A stretch of DNA of 64,000 bases, taken from NCBI GenBank assembly GCA_026874595.1, contig CM049306.1:12545019-12609018 (forward strand), read 5' to 3'. The DNA is from Sipunculus nudus (lineage: Eukaryota > Annelida > Sipuncula > Golfingiida > Sipunculidae). Every line of letters starts with the position of its first letter. Within the stretch, counting starts at the first letter, position 1. This document shows positions 47,491 through 60,400 of the stretch, piece by piece. The position numbers were made by a program, and so were the translations under genes. The notes under the pieces are model-generated. The model was given only the letters and a program-made list of their open reading frames with translations, was not told the origin of the DNA and ran no database searches.

Positions 47491-48228
47491 ATTACTGAGA
47501 CAAAATTCCAAAATAATATCCCTTGTACCCTCTTTGTGCAAATTATTCTACAAAAATATAAGATGATACCTGGTATAATATCTACCATTATAACATCTCA
47601 AATAATGTCATTGTTTCTTACCATCATGGAAGAAGATATTTCAGCAATGTATTGGTGATTACTATGAAATGTATAACAATAAGACTTAATAAATATATGG
47701 AACTGGAACAAACTTCTAGTTCAGCATTGAAAGTATTTCCTAATATACCTATTATATTATGTATGCAATAATATACAGGAAGTAAATAATATAAGAAAAT
47801 GTTATTTTTTAACTGAAACATGGTTTATCATAAAGGACAATATAAGAATTCTAGTAACCAGTTGCCTCTTAACTGAAGTAACACACTAATAATTGTATAA
47901 TAAACCACATCTTTCATGCTGGGTCTATAATTAAAGATCTACATTATTATTTAAAGTGAACACATAGACTCAACAGCACCACTGCATACACACCCTGTGG
48001 CAATGAGGGCTCCAGATCCAAACTGATATGTACTAGATTTCTGTACCTGAATCATGTACCAGTACTTTAAAACTCTCTTCAATCTGATGACCATAACAGT
48101 GAAAGATTTGAAAGCCTGAGCAGGTTTTAATGCAGCATGACTTTCTGTAAAACTACACTCCAGAGGTTATATTTAACCAAAATCAACCATATTTGGCAAC
48201 CTAATTGTATATCTTTTCATGTTTTGAT

Positions 48229-48452
48229 TTATGACTTAACAATATAATACCTGCTAGGTACAAATGGCATTTTTGATACAGCTGCTTCAACCTTTTTCTT
48301 TCTGACTTCAAACTGGACTTTTGTTCCTACTTTGGATGATGTGGTCTCTACATAACCCATGGCCACATTATATTTGAGCAGGGGGGAGGGGCAGCCACTT
48401 GTTAACTGGCCAATCTTCTTCTCTCCAGATTCATCAAATATTACTGTACCAG
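48229..48452 (-). CDS. AMT: AMT last exon with stop
   Basis: Acceptor ATTTTCAG at 48453. Reads [34 protein letters not shown] and [14 protein letters not shown], then TAA at 48229-48231. The GCPSP...NVAMGYV and KMPFVP motifs are conserved in the C-terminal GCV_T domain. Confidence 0.96.
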
Positions 48453-51400
48453 CTGAAAATAAGAAAAAAAGAATCACATGTTTCAAATATAAATATGTGA
48501 AAAATAATTCAAGCATCTATTATTTGTACTCAAACCTTTAATAGTTTCATAAACTAAAGCAAACAATTTGTATTTTTATGCATTTAAGTGCAACTTTGTT
48601 TCATTATTTACTGTTAACATAATTGCCATATCAGAAGCCAAATCAACAAAATGTGTACAGGGACTCTGTTTCAATGGCATCTTTAGTTCTTGTAAGATTT
48701 ACACTGGAGAGTTTTAGTTGACAGACTTGCCTTGTACTCTGGAACCTCCTTTTTAATTAAATGTGTAATATTACTCTCTACTCTAGGTTGGAATTTCTTT
48801 GCTTGTGGCTGAAAATGTGTGTGGAAATATTAAATGCCATCAACAACATAATACTTGTACAGTGAACTCTGTTAAGCACTCAGGAGAACTAAAACACATC
48901 TCTTTGGCCTTCCAGACCTCCAGCAAACATTATCTTTCATCAAAGAACCAAAACCCACCATTTACAGCTAACAAAAAAACACAAGAACTGATATTGTTCT
49001 TTTCACTCAGAACACTTGTGAAATATTCTGTTAAACAGGAAAATCATTGACAACACTCCTCACCTCTGGCTGGAGGGCCATGTGATATGAATCCCACTCT
49101 TTTTCTGTTAGGTTTTTCTTTCAGTTGGCTGAGAATGGCTTTAGCACCAGGAAAATCAGCTGCCTGTCTTCTTCGTTTACCTGTATATCATGAATAAAAA
49201 TAATTTGAGCATGTGATGGTGAATTTGAGATAACCAGGAAAATATGTAATTGATAATATAAATGTAGCATATATTAAAATAATGAAATTGTACTTTCTTC
49301 TTTCCCTGTGACATTCAAATGTGATAATTCATAATTATCTGTACTGAACTGCAGTTTCTTGTTGAAATGTTTTCTCAAAATCAACTCGATATTAACTGCT
49401 TCATTGAACTTTTATATTAACCAAATTTGTATTTATCTGATTGATTTTGCAAATGGGAGCTTTGTTAAGACTTGAAAAATTTATTTTTATTTGATTTAAT
49501 GGAACCTTCTCTTAAACAACACCTCAAATTTTCTTTAACTCTGTTTTCTTTTAGGGGAACACTTATAGCACTTAAGATGAAATGCTGGGTGCCTAATAAG
49601 GAGCCAACAATCATAGAATCACCTATTGTCCATGCAAGTGCGGCCTCAATGGGAGTAGAATCTTCATCAATGTCATTACCATACAGACAGAGTCCTGCCT
49701 CTAGTCTAAGACTGTCTCTGGCCCCTAACCCTGCTAAGCGTACTTCATCAGCTGTAGATGACAGCAGGATCTGTGCAAGCTCAACAGCTTTGTCTTCAGG
49801 CACTGATATCTGTAAAGAGGGTTACATACGCAATATCATAATGTACAAAGCTTGTGAATATCATTATCTCCACCACTATCAAATGTTATGGTCTCACCAC
49901 TGATTATTCACTGCAGGGAATTTTCTCATCAAAGGCTTCGTATATTCTCTAAAAGCTTTTAACATAGTCCTGCTGTTTCAACTTTATTGAAATTCCTTTT
50001 TTTTTCTATTTAGGATTTATAAATACTTGTTATGGAATACTAAGAAATTATATTCATTACTCCGATATTGAGGTTTTTACATCTGACACCAATGAACTTT
50101 ATTCTTGTTGCTATCTTTAATAATATAACTTCTAATAAACAATTTTAACTGAAATTTTATCTCAGCATATGATTTCAAAATATGATAGTTTTAGATAATT
50201 TTTTCACACAGAAGCTTCTATGGAATTCATAAATAAAATGAACTAAAATTCCTTTTGACCTGGGTGGTACACTATTATTCCGATGTATTTTAAAGGTAAG
50301 AAAATGTCTGCACAACATTACATTTATCTGTACAACTGACCAAACTAGAATATGGGTAGTCAACAAGCCACTACGTGTATCCACCAAAATCAGAGTAGGA
50401 CGGGCGAAGTGAGGCATGGATTGAGTGGCAAGGGGAAATAGAGTTACATGTGTTACATATTAGAATGGATGTCTGCCATGTAAACATGATTGTAGGTGGT
50501 GCCACCTGTTATTTGAACGAGAAACTATCCAAGATGTATACATATGCAAAATTTCAAGTGGAAAAGTAAAACCACTGCAGAGATATGAGTGATTTTATCC
50601 CACAGCAGACAAACAGATGGATGCTGTGCAAAAATGGCTGCAGGTGGTGCCACCATTTTTGTGTATGTTATAAAGCTATCTAAGGGCTACATTTGTGTTT
50701 TTTTTTTTTCCTGGTTGGTCAAACAGTTCCTGAGATTTGAGCTTGGATGTCTGCAGTGTGAACGTGAATGTAGGTGGCCCCACCTGTCATAAAATCAAGA
50801 AAGCTATCTAGGATGTATACGCATGGCAAATTTCAGGTGAATTAGTCAAACCACTGCAGAGATATGAGTGATTTTAAACCAAGGCAGATGAACAGATGGA
50901 CACTGTGCAAACATGGTTGCAGGTGGCGCCACCATTTTTTGTTTATATTATCCAAGGGCTACATTTGTACAAAATTTTTTTCCTGATCGGTCAAACGGTT
51001 CCCGAGATATGTGGGTTTATGTGTGGAAACAGACGCACAAACGGACGCTTGGCAGAGAGGAAAGGTCAGAGGTCAAGGCCAATTGGTTAGGCACCAGTTC
51101 ACATGTGACCCGATAATTGGTGTAAGTTTCGGAAAAATCCATCCAGTAGTCTCAGAGAAGTTCTCCAGAAATGAACGCGGCAGCGGCGGAACCCAGTCAA
51201 AAACATAGTTTCCGCTAAACTTTTTTTTGGTGGATACAATAATCAGCACAACTGACTTGCAGAATTTATAATCCTATCACTTACCTAAATATAAAATATT
51301 TTGTACATAAATAATTTTGCTTTAATACTTGAGTTTTATGCATCTATAATACTAACTAAATTGTGCTGCAGGATACTTTGCCTTGATACTTTATATGTCA

Positions 51401-54400
51401 GATGGTTCAATCTATACACATGTGTGTGACATTATGATATCTGTTATGCATAAGAAATGAAGCACAAGTACAATTGTGGTAAAGCTTAATTAGGTGATGC
51501 TAATTAATTGTTTATGTTCGAGCTGTACTATTGACTTTATATGTGAAGAACCATGCTGTGGGCCAGTCTGTTCCGTAGTGGGTCACACCATGTGGTCAAC
51601 CCTCTGGACAGTCACTAGCAGTACATGTGTTTGTTGGGCCATAATAATTCCTCTATAAATTACTCTGTATTATACATATTAGCTTCATATTTAGAACACT
51701 GCTAGATTCCTATAACTTTAATTAACTCTGTTTTCATCCTTGTGTATTATTTAGTGGTGCTGCAATTATGATTTAAGTGGATTTTCTGTGTCTGTTGAAG
51801 TTCTAAACTTTGTGATAATCTATATAGTAAGTAATAGCTATATGTTAGTTTGATACCATTTTCTACATGTAAAATCTTTGGGTCACATTTCATGTGGATG
51901 TAAAGTTTCAGTTAATTTGATAAAGGAGTTTTTGTATAATGTGTCAGTAACATGAAGAAACACAGATTTAAGTTAATGGCTGTAACAGAATGTAAATGTA
52001 TGTATCTTGGCATGATCCTATCACTGTTAATGAGAAACCCATTAGTGTCACCCTGGTAGCATCAGGGTCAAAGTATAACAATGCTGCCAGATGTCTGGAC
52101 AGCAGCAGATTTGAATTGACCACTGAGCTGGACACATGAACTGACCAGCATGCTGTATACATGTGTTCACTGAATACACCAAAGTCTCTACCACCTGAGG
52201 ACTTATTACTGTTGTTTGTGTTTTGCTAATTTCCCCACGCAAAGATCCTAAGACCGCTACAATACAATACCAGAGGTGAACTATCAAGGAGAATTTCTGT
52301 TATTCAGCCTACACCACTAACATCGGATATTCTTCATCAAAGTTATAGTCCCTGCAATCCAAATTCCAACATCCAGCTTGGAACATCTGGTTACATATGT
52401 TCCAAAAAAAGATGCTGGACAAATTAATCATTTTGAAATGCTTATTAGCAATGAATAAGTCAGGGTTTGATAAGAAAAAATTAATGAGGTTGTTTTTGCA
52501 TTGAAAAACAGATATATGTATCCCATCCCTATGAGCCTCCCATCCCCATATTTGAGCAGGGTTGTATGATTAAAATCATTTGATTCAGAATCATGATTAA
52601 AATCAGCCCAAAAAATCATGATTTTTTCAATTTGGATTTTTTTTGGTATTCTAGAGAGAACAAACATAGGTCTAAAAAATGTAAACTTTCATTGTATAAC
52701 AAATATATTCTCTTCCAGGTAGTTGAAATAAGCCAGTTAATTTAGATACTATGCTCATTTGCTTCATTTGCTTCAGTCACAGATGACAGGTTTTCAAAAC
52801 TCTCTGGAGCCACCTGGGTACCCATTTCAGTATGCATTATGAAGACTTGCATAGCAGCAGTTGCTTTAATAGTGCAGAAACCACTAGAGTCCCTAAAGTT
52901 CAGGGTTTAAGCAAAATTTATTATTTAAATAAAAGTTTAAAAATCATCAATATTGATTTAAATCAGAAATTCAAAATTTTCAAATATAATTCTGTAAAAA
53001 TATGATTGATACTGTAGGTTCCAGCGATTGTACAGAAAGGGTATGCTCAACATTTTGATTCATTCACACTCAAAATTTAGGAACGGGTAAGACACAGAAA
53101 AGCTCAGAAAATTATAAACACAACTTCAAGAACAAAACGTGGACTTTTAAAAGCTTACTTGATTTAGACCACATCAAAATTTAAGGTAATTATTATAAAG
53201 AGTGTAGCTAATATTTATCATGCAATTTTCCCTCTTGGGGGGGGGGTTGATGGGGAATGAGCACTAAGTACATAATATTATAATAACTAGTGGCCCATGG
53301 GCCATGACGCTCAGCTGAATTCAAGGAATGTTGAACAATGAGCAAAATGACTGCCAGAGTGCAAACAAATCATGAATTTTGTGAAGAGTCCTTAGAAATG
53401 GGTTTCAGTGGGCTTTTGGACAGATGACAACTTCATTTGAAGGTCTCATAAAAAGAAAAAAAAAATGCGTAAAAATTTGAAAAAATACAGATAGTGCCAC
53501 CAGTCTGCAGGAACTGATGAAACACTACATGATCAATATATATCAAAAGATTCATGGCTATCAAGGCATTAGTTATTCAGATACTGGAGCTTTTGTTTGT
53601 ATCAAATTTTGCATTATTCTGGGGGGGGGGGGGTACTTCGAAAGCCCCATAGCTTGAAGGATATGGGTAACAGAGACCAAATTTCAGGTTTTCAAGGAGA
53701 TTTTTCATGGACCTCCCCGGATATTAAGTTTGAAGATTCCAGGTCCAGTGGTTAGGATTTGTGCCCTGTTAACAGATGACAGTTTCATTGCTGGTCTGAA
53801 AAAAAGAGAAAAAATTTGTAAAAATTGGAAAAAATATAGGTGGTGCCACCAGTCTGCAGGAAGTGATGGAACATCCCATGATCAATATTCATGCAAAGAA
53901 TCATGGTGATCAATGCAGTAGTTATTCAGATACTTGAGCTTTTGTATCACATTTTGCATTATTCTTGGGAGTACTTCGGAGCCCCATACCTCGAAGGTTA
54001 TGGGTAACAGAGACCTAATTTCAGGTTTTCAAGGAGATTTTTCACGGACCTCCCAGGATTTTAAGTTTGAAGATTCCAGGTCCAGTGGTTACGATTTGTG
54101 CCCTGTTAACAGATGACAGTTTCATGGCAGGTCTGAAAAAAATTCGTAAAAATTGGAAAAAATACAGGTGGCACCACCAGTCTGCAGGAAGTGATGGAAC
54201 ATCTCATGATCAATATTCATGCAAAGAATCATGGTGATCAATGCAGTAGTTATTCAGATACTTGAGCTTTTGTATCAAATTTTGCATTATTCTTGAGGGT
54301 ACTTCGGAGTCCCATACCTCAAAGGATATGTGTAACAGAGACCTAATTTCAGGTTTTTAAGGAGATTTTTCATGAACCACCCAGGATATTAAGTTTGAAG

Positions 54401-57400
54401 ATTCCAGGTCCAGTGGTTAGGATTTGTGCCCTGTTAAAAGATGACAGTTTCATTGCAGGTCTGAAAAAAAAGAGAAAAGAATTCGAAAAAATACTGGTGG
54501 TGCCACCAGTTTGCAGGAACTGATGGAACATCCCATGATCAATATTCATGCAAAGAATCATGGTGATCAATGCAGTAGTTATTCAGATACTTGAGCTTTT
54601 GTATCAAATTTTGCATTATTCTTGGGGGTACTTCGGAGCCCCATAGCTCGAAGGGTATGGATAACAGAGACCTAATTTCAGGTTTTCAAGGAGATTTTTC
54701 ATGGACCTCACAGGATATTAAGTTTGAAGATTCCAGGTCCAGTGGTTAGGATTTGTGCCCTGTTAAAAGATGACAGTTTCATTGCAGGGCTGAAAAAAAT
54801 TCGTAAAAATTGGAAAAAAAAACAGGTGGCGCCACCAGTCTGCAGGAACTGATGGAACATCCCATGATCAATATTCATGCAAAGAATCATGGTGATCAAT
54901 GCAGTAGTTATTCAGATACTTGAGCTTTTGTATCAAATTTTGCATTATTCTTGGGGGAACTTGGAGCCCCATACCTCAAAGGATATGGGTAACAGAGACC
55001 TAATTTCAGGTTTTCAAGGAGATTTTTCATGGACCACCCAGGATATTAAGTTTGAAGATTCCAGGTCCAGTGGTTAGGATTTGTGCCCTGTTTAAAGATG
55101 ACAGTTTCATTGCAGGTCTGAAAAAAAGAGAAAAGAATTCGAAAAAATACAGGTGGCGCCACCAGTCTGCAGGAACTGATGGAACATCCCATGATCAATA
55201 TTCATGCAAAGAATCATGGTGATCAATGCAGCATTATTCAGATACTTGAGCTTTTGTATCAAATTTTGCATTATTCTGGGAGGTACTTTGGAGCCCCATA
55301 GCTCAAAGGATATGGGTAACAGAGACCTAATTTCAGGTTTCCAAGGAGTTTTTCATGGACCTCCCTGGATGTCAAATGAGAAGATTCCAGGTCCAGCGGT
55401 TACAATTTGTGCCCTGTTAACGGACAGCCGGACGGCCAGACGGCGGGACGGACAGACGATGGACAAAGGGTGATCTCTATAGCTCAGATGACTTTCAGTC
55501 AGCTGAGCTAATAATGTAGCTCATTGTTTCTCTTCCACAATCCCTAGTTGAAAAATATTCCAATATTTTGTCTATACCTGTATATTACAAGTTAATTTGC
55601 TCTTATTTTGGTCCCAGATTCTGTGGAACAGGTAATAATGTTTGGTTTTTCTATATTTTGACTTTCATCCAAGATCTTGTGGATGTGAATGAATTTAAAT
55701 CTGATTCATTAACTTGGTAAGCCAGATAAAGAGAAAAGGTAATATGGGTTATCTTGAAATTAAGAATATGATGTGGATGTATATGTAAATTTTTAAAATT
55801 AAAAAAGAAAATTATCCCATAGATTATAGCATTTTATTTTAAAGATACTTATTCATTTTTGGATTTTAAGCATACTATACAGTTTAAAAACCTGTTTTAA
55901 ATATAAAGCTGACTTAAATAAAAAATTAGAGTCAGTCTAAAAGAATCAGAAAAATCAATTTAAATAAAATAAATCTGATTTAAATCAAAATAATCCTATT
56001 TATTTGATTTAATTTAAAAATCATGATTTTTTTCAACCCTCAATATATGGATAAAAAAACTTATTCAAGAGGAGGGTCAAGGTCTCTGGTTTAAGAACAT
56101 TTCTGAGACTTTTCCAGAAACATTTCATGTATCAAATTTGATAAAAATATACTGAATAGTTTAAAAGTGATAGTGTAAACAAAATATTGCTATTTCTGCT
56201 GTTTTGACCTTGAAGATGAAGGTCCAGGTCACCAGTTTTTGAACACCTGAGATTCTGGTATGAGCATGTCACAAGTCAAATTTCATGAAAATATACTGAG
56301 TGGTTCAAAATGTTTAGTGTTCACAAATAATTTCTATTCAAGCTGATCTGACCTTGAAGATCCAGACCAAGGTCACCAGTTTTGAAAACGCGTCATTGAT
56401 TTTGGTTGAAACAACTAGAATACGGGTAGTCGACAAGCGACTACGTGTATCTGCCTAAATCAGAGTGGAACGGGTGAAGTGAGGCATGGATTGAGTGGCA
56501 AGGGGAAATAGAGTGTTGCATATTAGCATGGATGTCTGCAGTCAAATTGTGCATGTAGGTTGCCCCCCCTACCACAAAATCCAGAAAGCCGTCCAAGTTG
56601 TATACATATGCAAAATTTAAGGCAGATAAGTCAAACCACTACATGTATATGAGTGATTTTAGCCCACGGCAGACAAACAGATGGACCCTGAGCAAAAATG
56701 GTTGCAGGTGACGCCACCAGTTTTGCGTATGATAAAGAGCTATGTGAGAACTATACACATGCAAAACTTTGGCCCAATCGGTCAAACGGTTCCCAAGATA
56801 TGAGCTTGGATGTCTGCTGCATAAATTAGAATGCAGGTGGCACCACCTGTCATAAAATCAAGAGAGCTGTCGGGGATGTATAAACCTGCAAAATTTTAGG
56901 CAGATATGTCAAACCACTGCCAAATATGAGTGATTTTATCCCATGGCAGACAAACAGACAGGAGCTGTGCAAAAATAGCTGCAGGTGGCGCCACCAGTTT
57001 TGCGTATGATGAAGAGCTATGTGAGATCTATACACATGCAAAATTTTGGCCCAATCGGTCACACGGTTCCCGAGATATGAGCTTGGATGTCTGCAGCATA
57101 AACGTGAATGTAGGTGGCGCCACCTGTCATAAAATCAGAAAAGCTATCCAGGATGTATATGCATGCCGAATTTCAGGTGAATTAGTCAAGTCACTGCAGA
57201 GATATGAGTGATTTTAACCCAAGGCAGACAAACAGATGGACACTGTGCAAACATGGTTGCAGGTGGCGCCACCATTTTTTGTGTATGTTATAAAGCTCTC
57301 CAAGGGCTACATTTGTGCAAAAAAATTTTCCTGATCGGTCAAACGGTTCCCGAGATATGTGGGTTTATGTGTGGAAACAGACGCAAAAACGGACGCAGAG

Positions 57401-60400
57401 CACAGAGGAAAGGTCAGAGGTCAAAACAAAATCGGGGCGCAGCAGTTCCTATGTGACCCGAACATAATCCCGGGTTTCGTAAAATTGCGCCCAGTGGTTA
57501 CGGAGGAGTTCTCCGGACACCTACGCGGCGGCGGCGTGCAGCTGAAAACATAGTATCCGCAAAACTCTGTTTTGGCGGATACAATTAGTGTTTCAAATTT
57601 GAGGAAAAATATACAAGATACAAAAAGTTATTAAGTTCACAAGAAATTTATTTTGGCATATTTGACCTTGATGATGGAGGTCAAGGTTTGTGGTTGGAGT
57701 CGGTTCCTTTTTCATAATCGATCATCAGTTTGAGCAAACCGACTGATGATCGATTAATAATCGGTTCAGGCAAATATAAAGAAACCTGCAGTTATCCTTG
57801 AAACTGTATTTTCTAATCCAAACGCAAAAAAAAGTTTTTGTCCTTTTTTATATTTTCCTATTATTGGTAAAATATACTTTTAAAAGTTTCATTTTGAATA
57901 TTTATAATGATCAAGAACTAAACGACAATCCAGAACATCTACTTGCTGCATCTACAGCCCATATTGTGCAATGTACATCTCGTTAAAAACTCCCTGCTAA
58001 TTCTGCAGTTCCCTGCAAGTTCATAGAGGTTTATTACATCCTCCGTTCTCGCATCTACCGTGTCATACTCAGTAACATTAGGAAGTTAATTGGGAACACA
58101 GACTCATTATTATGATTATGATGTAATCGATAGTTGCCTTTGGTAATGGAGTGCTTGAAAGTGGCAGCAAACGGACTGACTTTCGATAAAACTCGCTGAT
58201 CGGCCCACCACTAGTCAAGGTCACTGGTTTTTCACCACTTCTGAGATTTTGGTAGGTACATTTCACAAGCTGAATATCATGAAAATATACCGAGTTGTTT
58301 AAAAGTAAAAGCTGTCACAAATAATTAATATTCCGGATGATTTAACCTTGAAGATTCTGGCCAAGGTCACCAATTTTCTAGAACTAGTCATTGAACTTGG
58401 TTGAAAAAAATAAGTGTTTCAAATTTGAGGGAAAATTTGTGATACTTCAAAAGATATGGGGCCAGAAATTTCTATTTCGGCCTATTTGACCTTTTTGAAC
58501 TTGTCCGAGATATTGGTAGAAACAACTTAAAATTTCAAATTTCATGAAAAAATGTTAAGTCATTCAAAAGTTCACAGATGACAAAGAAAAAGGACAACGA
58601 CAACAGATCAAACATTATATGTCTCCCCCATGGGAGGGGAGACATAAATATATAACATAACAGACATTACAAACATGTATATCTTGAGACTTTGGACATG
58701 ATTGGCCATGTAGTGGCAGGGGACACAGAGGAATCACACGTGGCCAAGATGGCATTAAATACTAGGATATATGCTACAGACCATGTATGAGACTATTTGT
58801 TTGTCTTAATACCTCTACTCCATCCTCTCCTGTGTAACCACACCTGGTGACCCGGCAGTCAGGAACACCAAACACAGTCCCGGTTCTGGTGGTCATGAAG
58901 GGAAGCTCCTTTAGATCAAATGTCAGACCTGGCTGTAATACTTTCACCATCCCTGGACCTGGTTTTCATACAACACAGTAATGAAAGCCAAAATATGTCA
59001 GCTTTACTCTCTCTCTGAGATCTACAATACAGTCGAACCTGTCCATGCGACCACCTGTAAAACTAGAATACGGGTAGTCGACAAGCGACTACGTGTATCC
59101 CCCAAAATCAGAGAAGGACGGGTGAAGCAAGGCATGGATTGAGTGGCAAGGGGAAAGAGAGTTACATGTGTTACATATTAGAATAGATCTCTGCCACATA
59201 AACATGATTGTAGGTGGCGCCACCTGTTATTTGAACGAGAAACTATCCAAGATGTATACACATGCAAAATTTCATGTGGAAAAGTCAAACCACTGCAGAG
59301 ATATGAGTGATTTTATCCCACAGCAGACAAACAGATGGATGCTGTGCAAAAATGGCTTCAGGTGGCGCCACCATTTTTGTGTATGTTATAAAGCTATCCA
59401 AGGGCTACATTTGTGTAAATTTTTTTTCCTGAATGGTCGAACGGTTCCTGAGATATGAGCTTGAATGTATCATGTAACTCCTTGGCAGTCATGGAGTTCA
59501 TATAACTTGTATTAAATTTGAAAACTGATGAAAAAACAAATTTAGGTTACGTGATCGACTGATGTATCTTTTTTATCTGACAAGAATAATATTTACTATT
59601 TACTAAAGTTACACTTCTCAGACAATTATAAAATGAGATAATTACAGTTAGTGGCCAGCAGCTGACATCATACCGCCATCTATATCAGTGATATGAATTC
59701 CTTTCTGTCATCTAAAGTCAACTGTTGGTAAAAAAATTTAACATTATACTAAACTCTTTATTCCTTAAAAGATTTTTGGTTGCAAAATTTCTAAAATTAA
59801 TAATTCCAAGTTAGTGGCACAGGCCATCGGGGAGTACTTCTGATCCGTTGTTGTGAGGTTGTACTGATAAAATGGAGTGAAATAATATTTTCCTTCTCAT
59901 ATAATTGCTTGCAGTCATATTTATGTATATGCACGTTCTTTTAATAAAATGAGATCTTTAAATAATAATTTAAATCATGTGAATAATATGCGTTTAAGTG
60001 CATATGTATAATATGTTCATCTGTCATTCCTATGTCATCTGAGTTTGTTCAGTTCCTAAATTTCCAGAACCTGCCTAATAAGACCACCTGTCTAATACGA
60101 CCACTTCAGACCATCCCTTGGGTGGTCACATTTGACAGGTTCAACTGTATTCCATGGGCAGGAGGTGACCAGTGGTTTTTTTTTTCTTCATTCTTTTCTT
60201 GATATGACAATAAAGAATGATAACACTGATGATGATAAGGCAGGCAAGCCATATGTTACATTTGCTGAAATCAATCACCTTTTTATTAAATGCTAACTGT
60301 TCTAACTAAATGCCTGCATTACATGTTACCAACTTCAAGTGATTACTGGTAATGTAAGGTTTAAAAAATCTAGTTAACCACTATAATTCCCTACATACCC

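Larger units (their letters stand above)
38609..48228. other. Intergenic region between SSUH2 and AMT (convergent genes)
   Basis: The 3' UTRs of both genes must lie at its edges. No coding exon was recognised. The first half is AT-rich anonymous DNA with one MITE candidate. From about 43900 to 47490 it is diverged tandem-repeat debris of a mobile family. Confidence 0.65.
49810..58812 (-). other. AMT: AMT 9-kb repeat-filled intron
   Basis: Contains Helitron-like family 2 copies E and F, family 1 copy B inside an AATCATGATT-rich element, and a tandem-repeat element with a palindromic end at 58618. 51240-52550 is anonymous AT-rich DNA. Confidence 0.75.
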
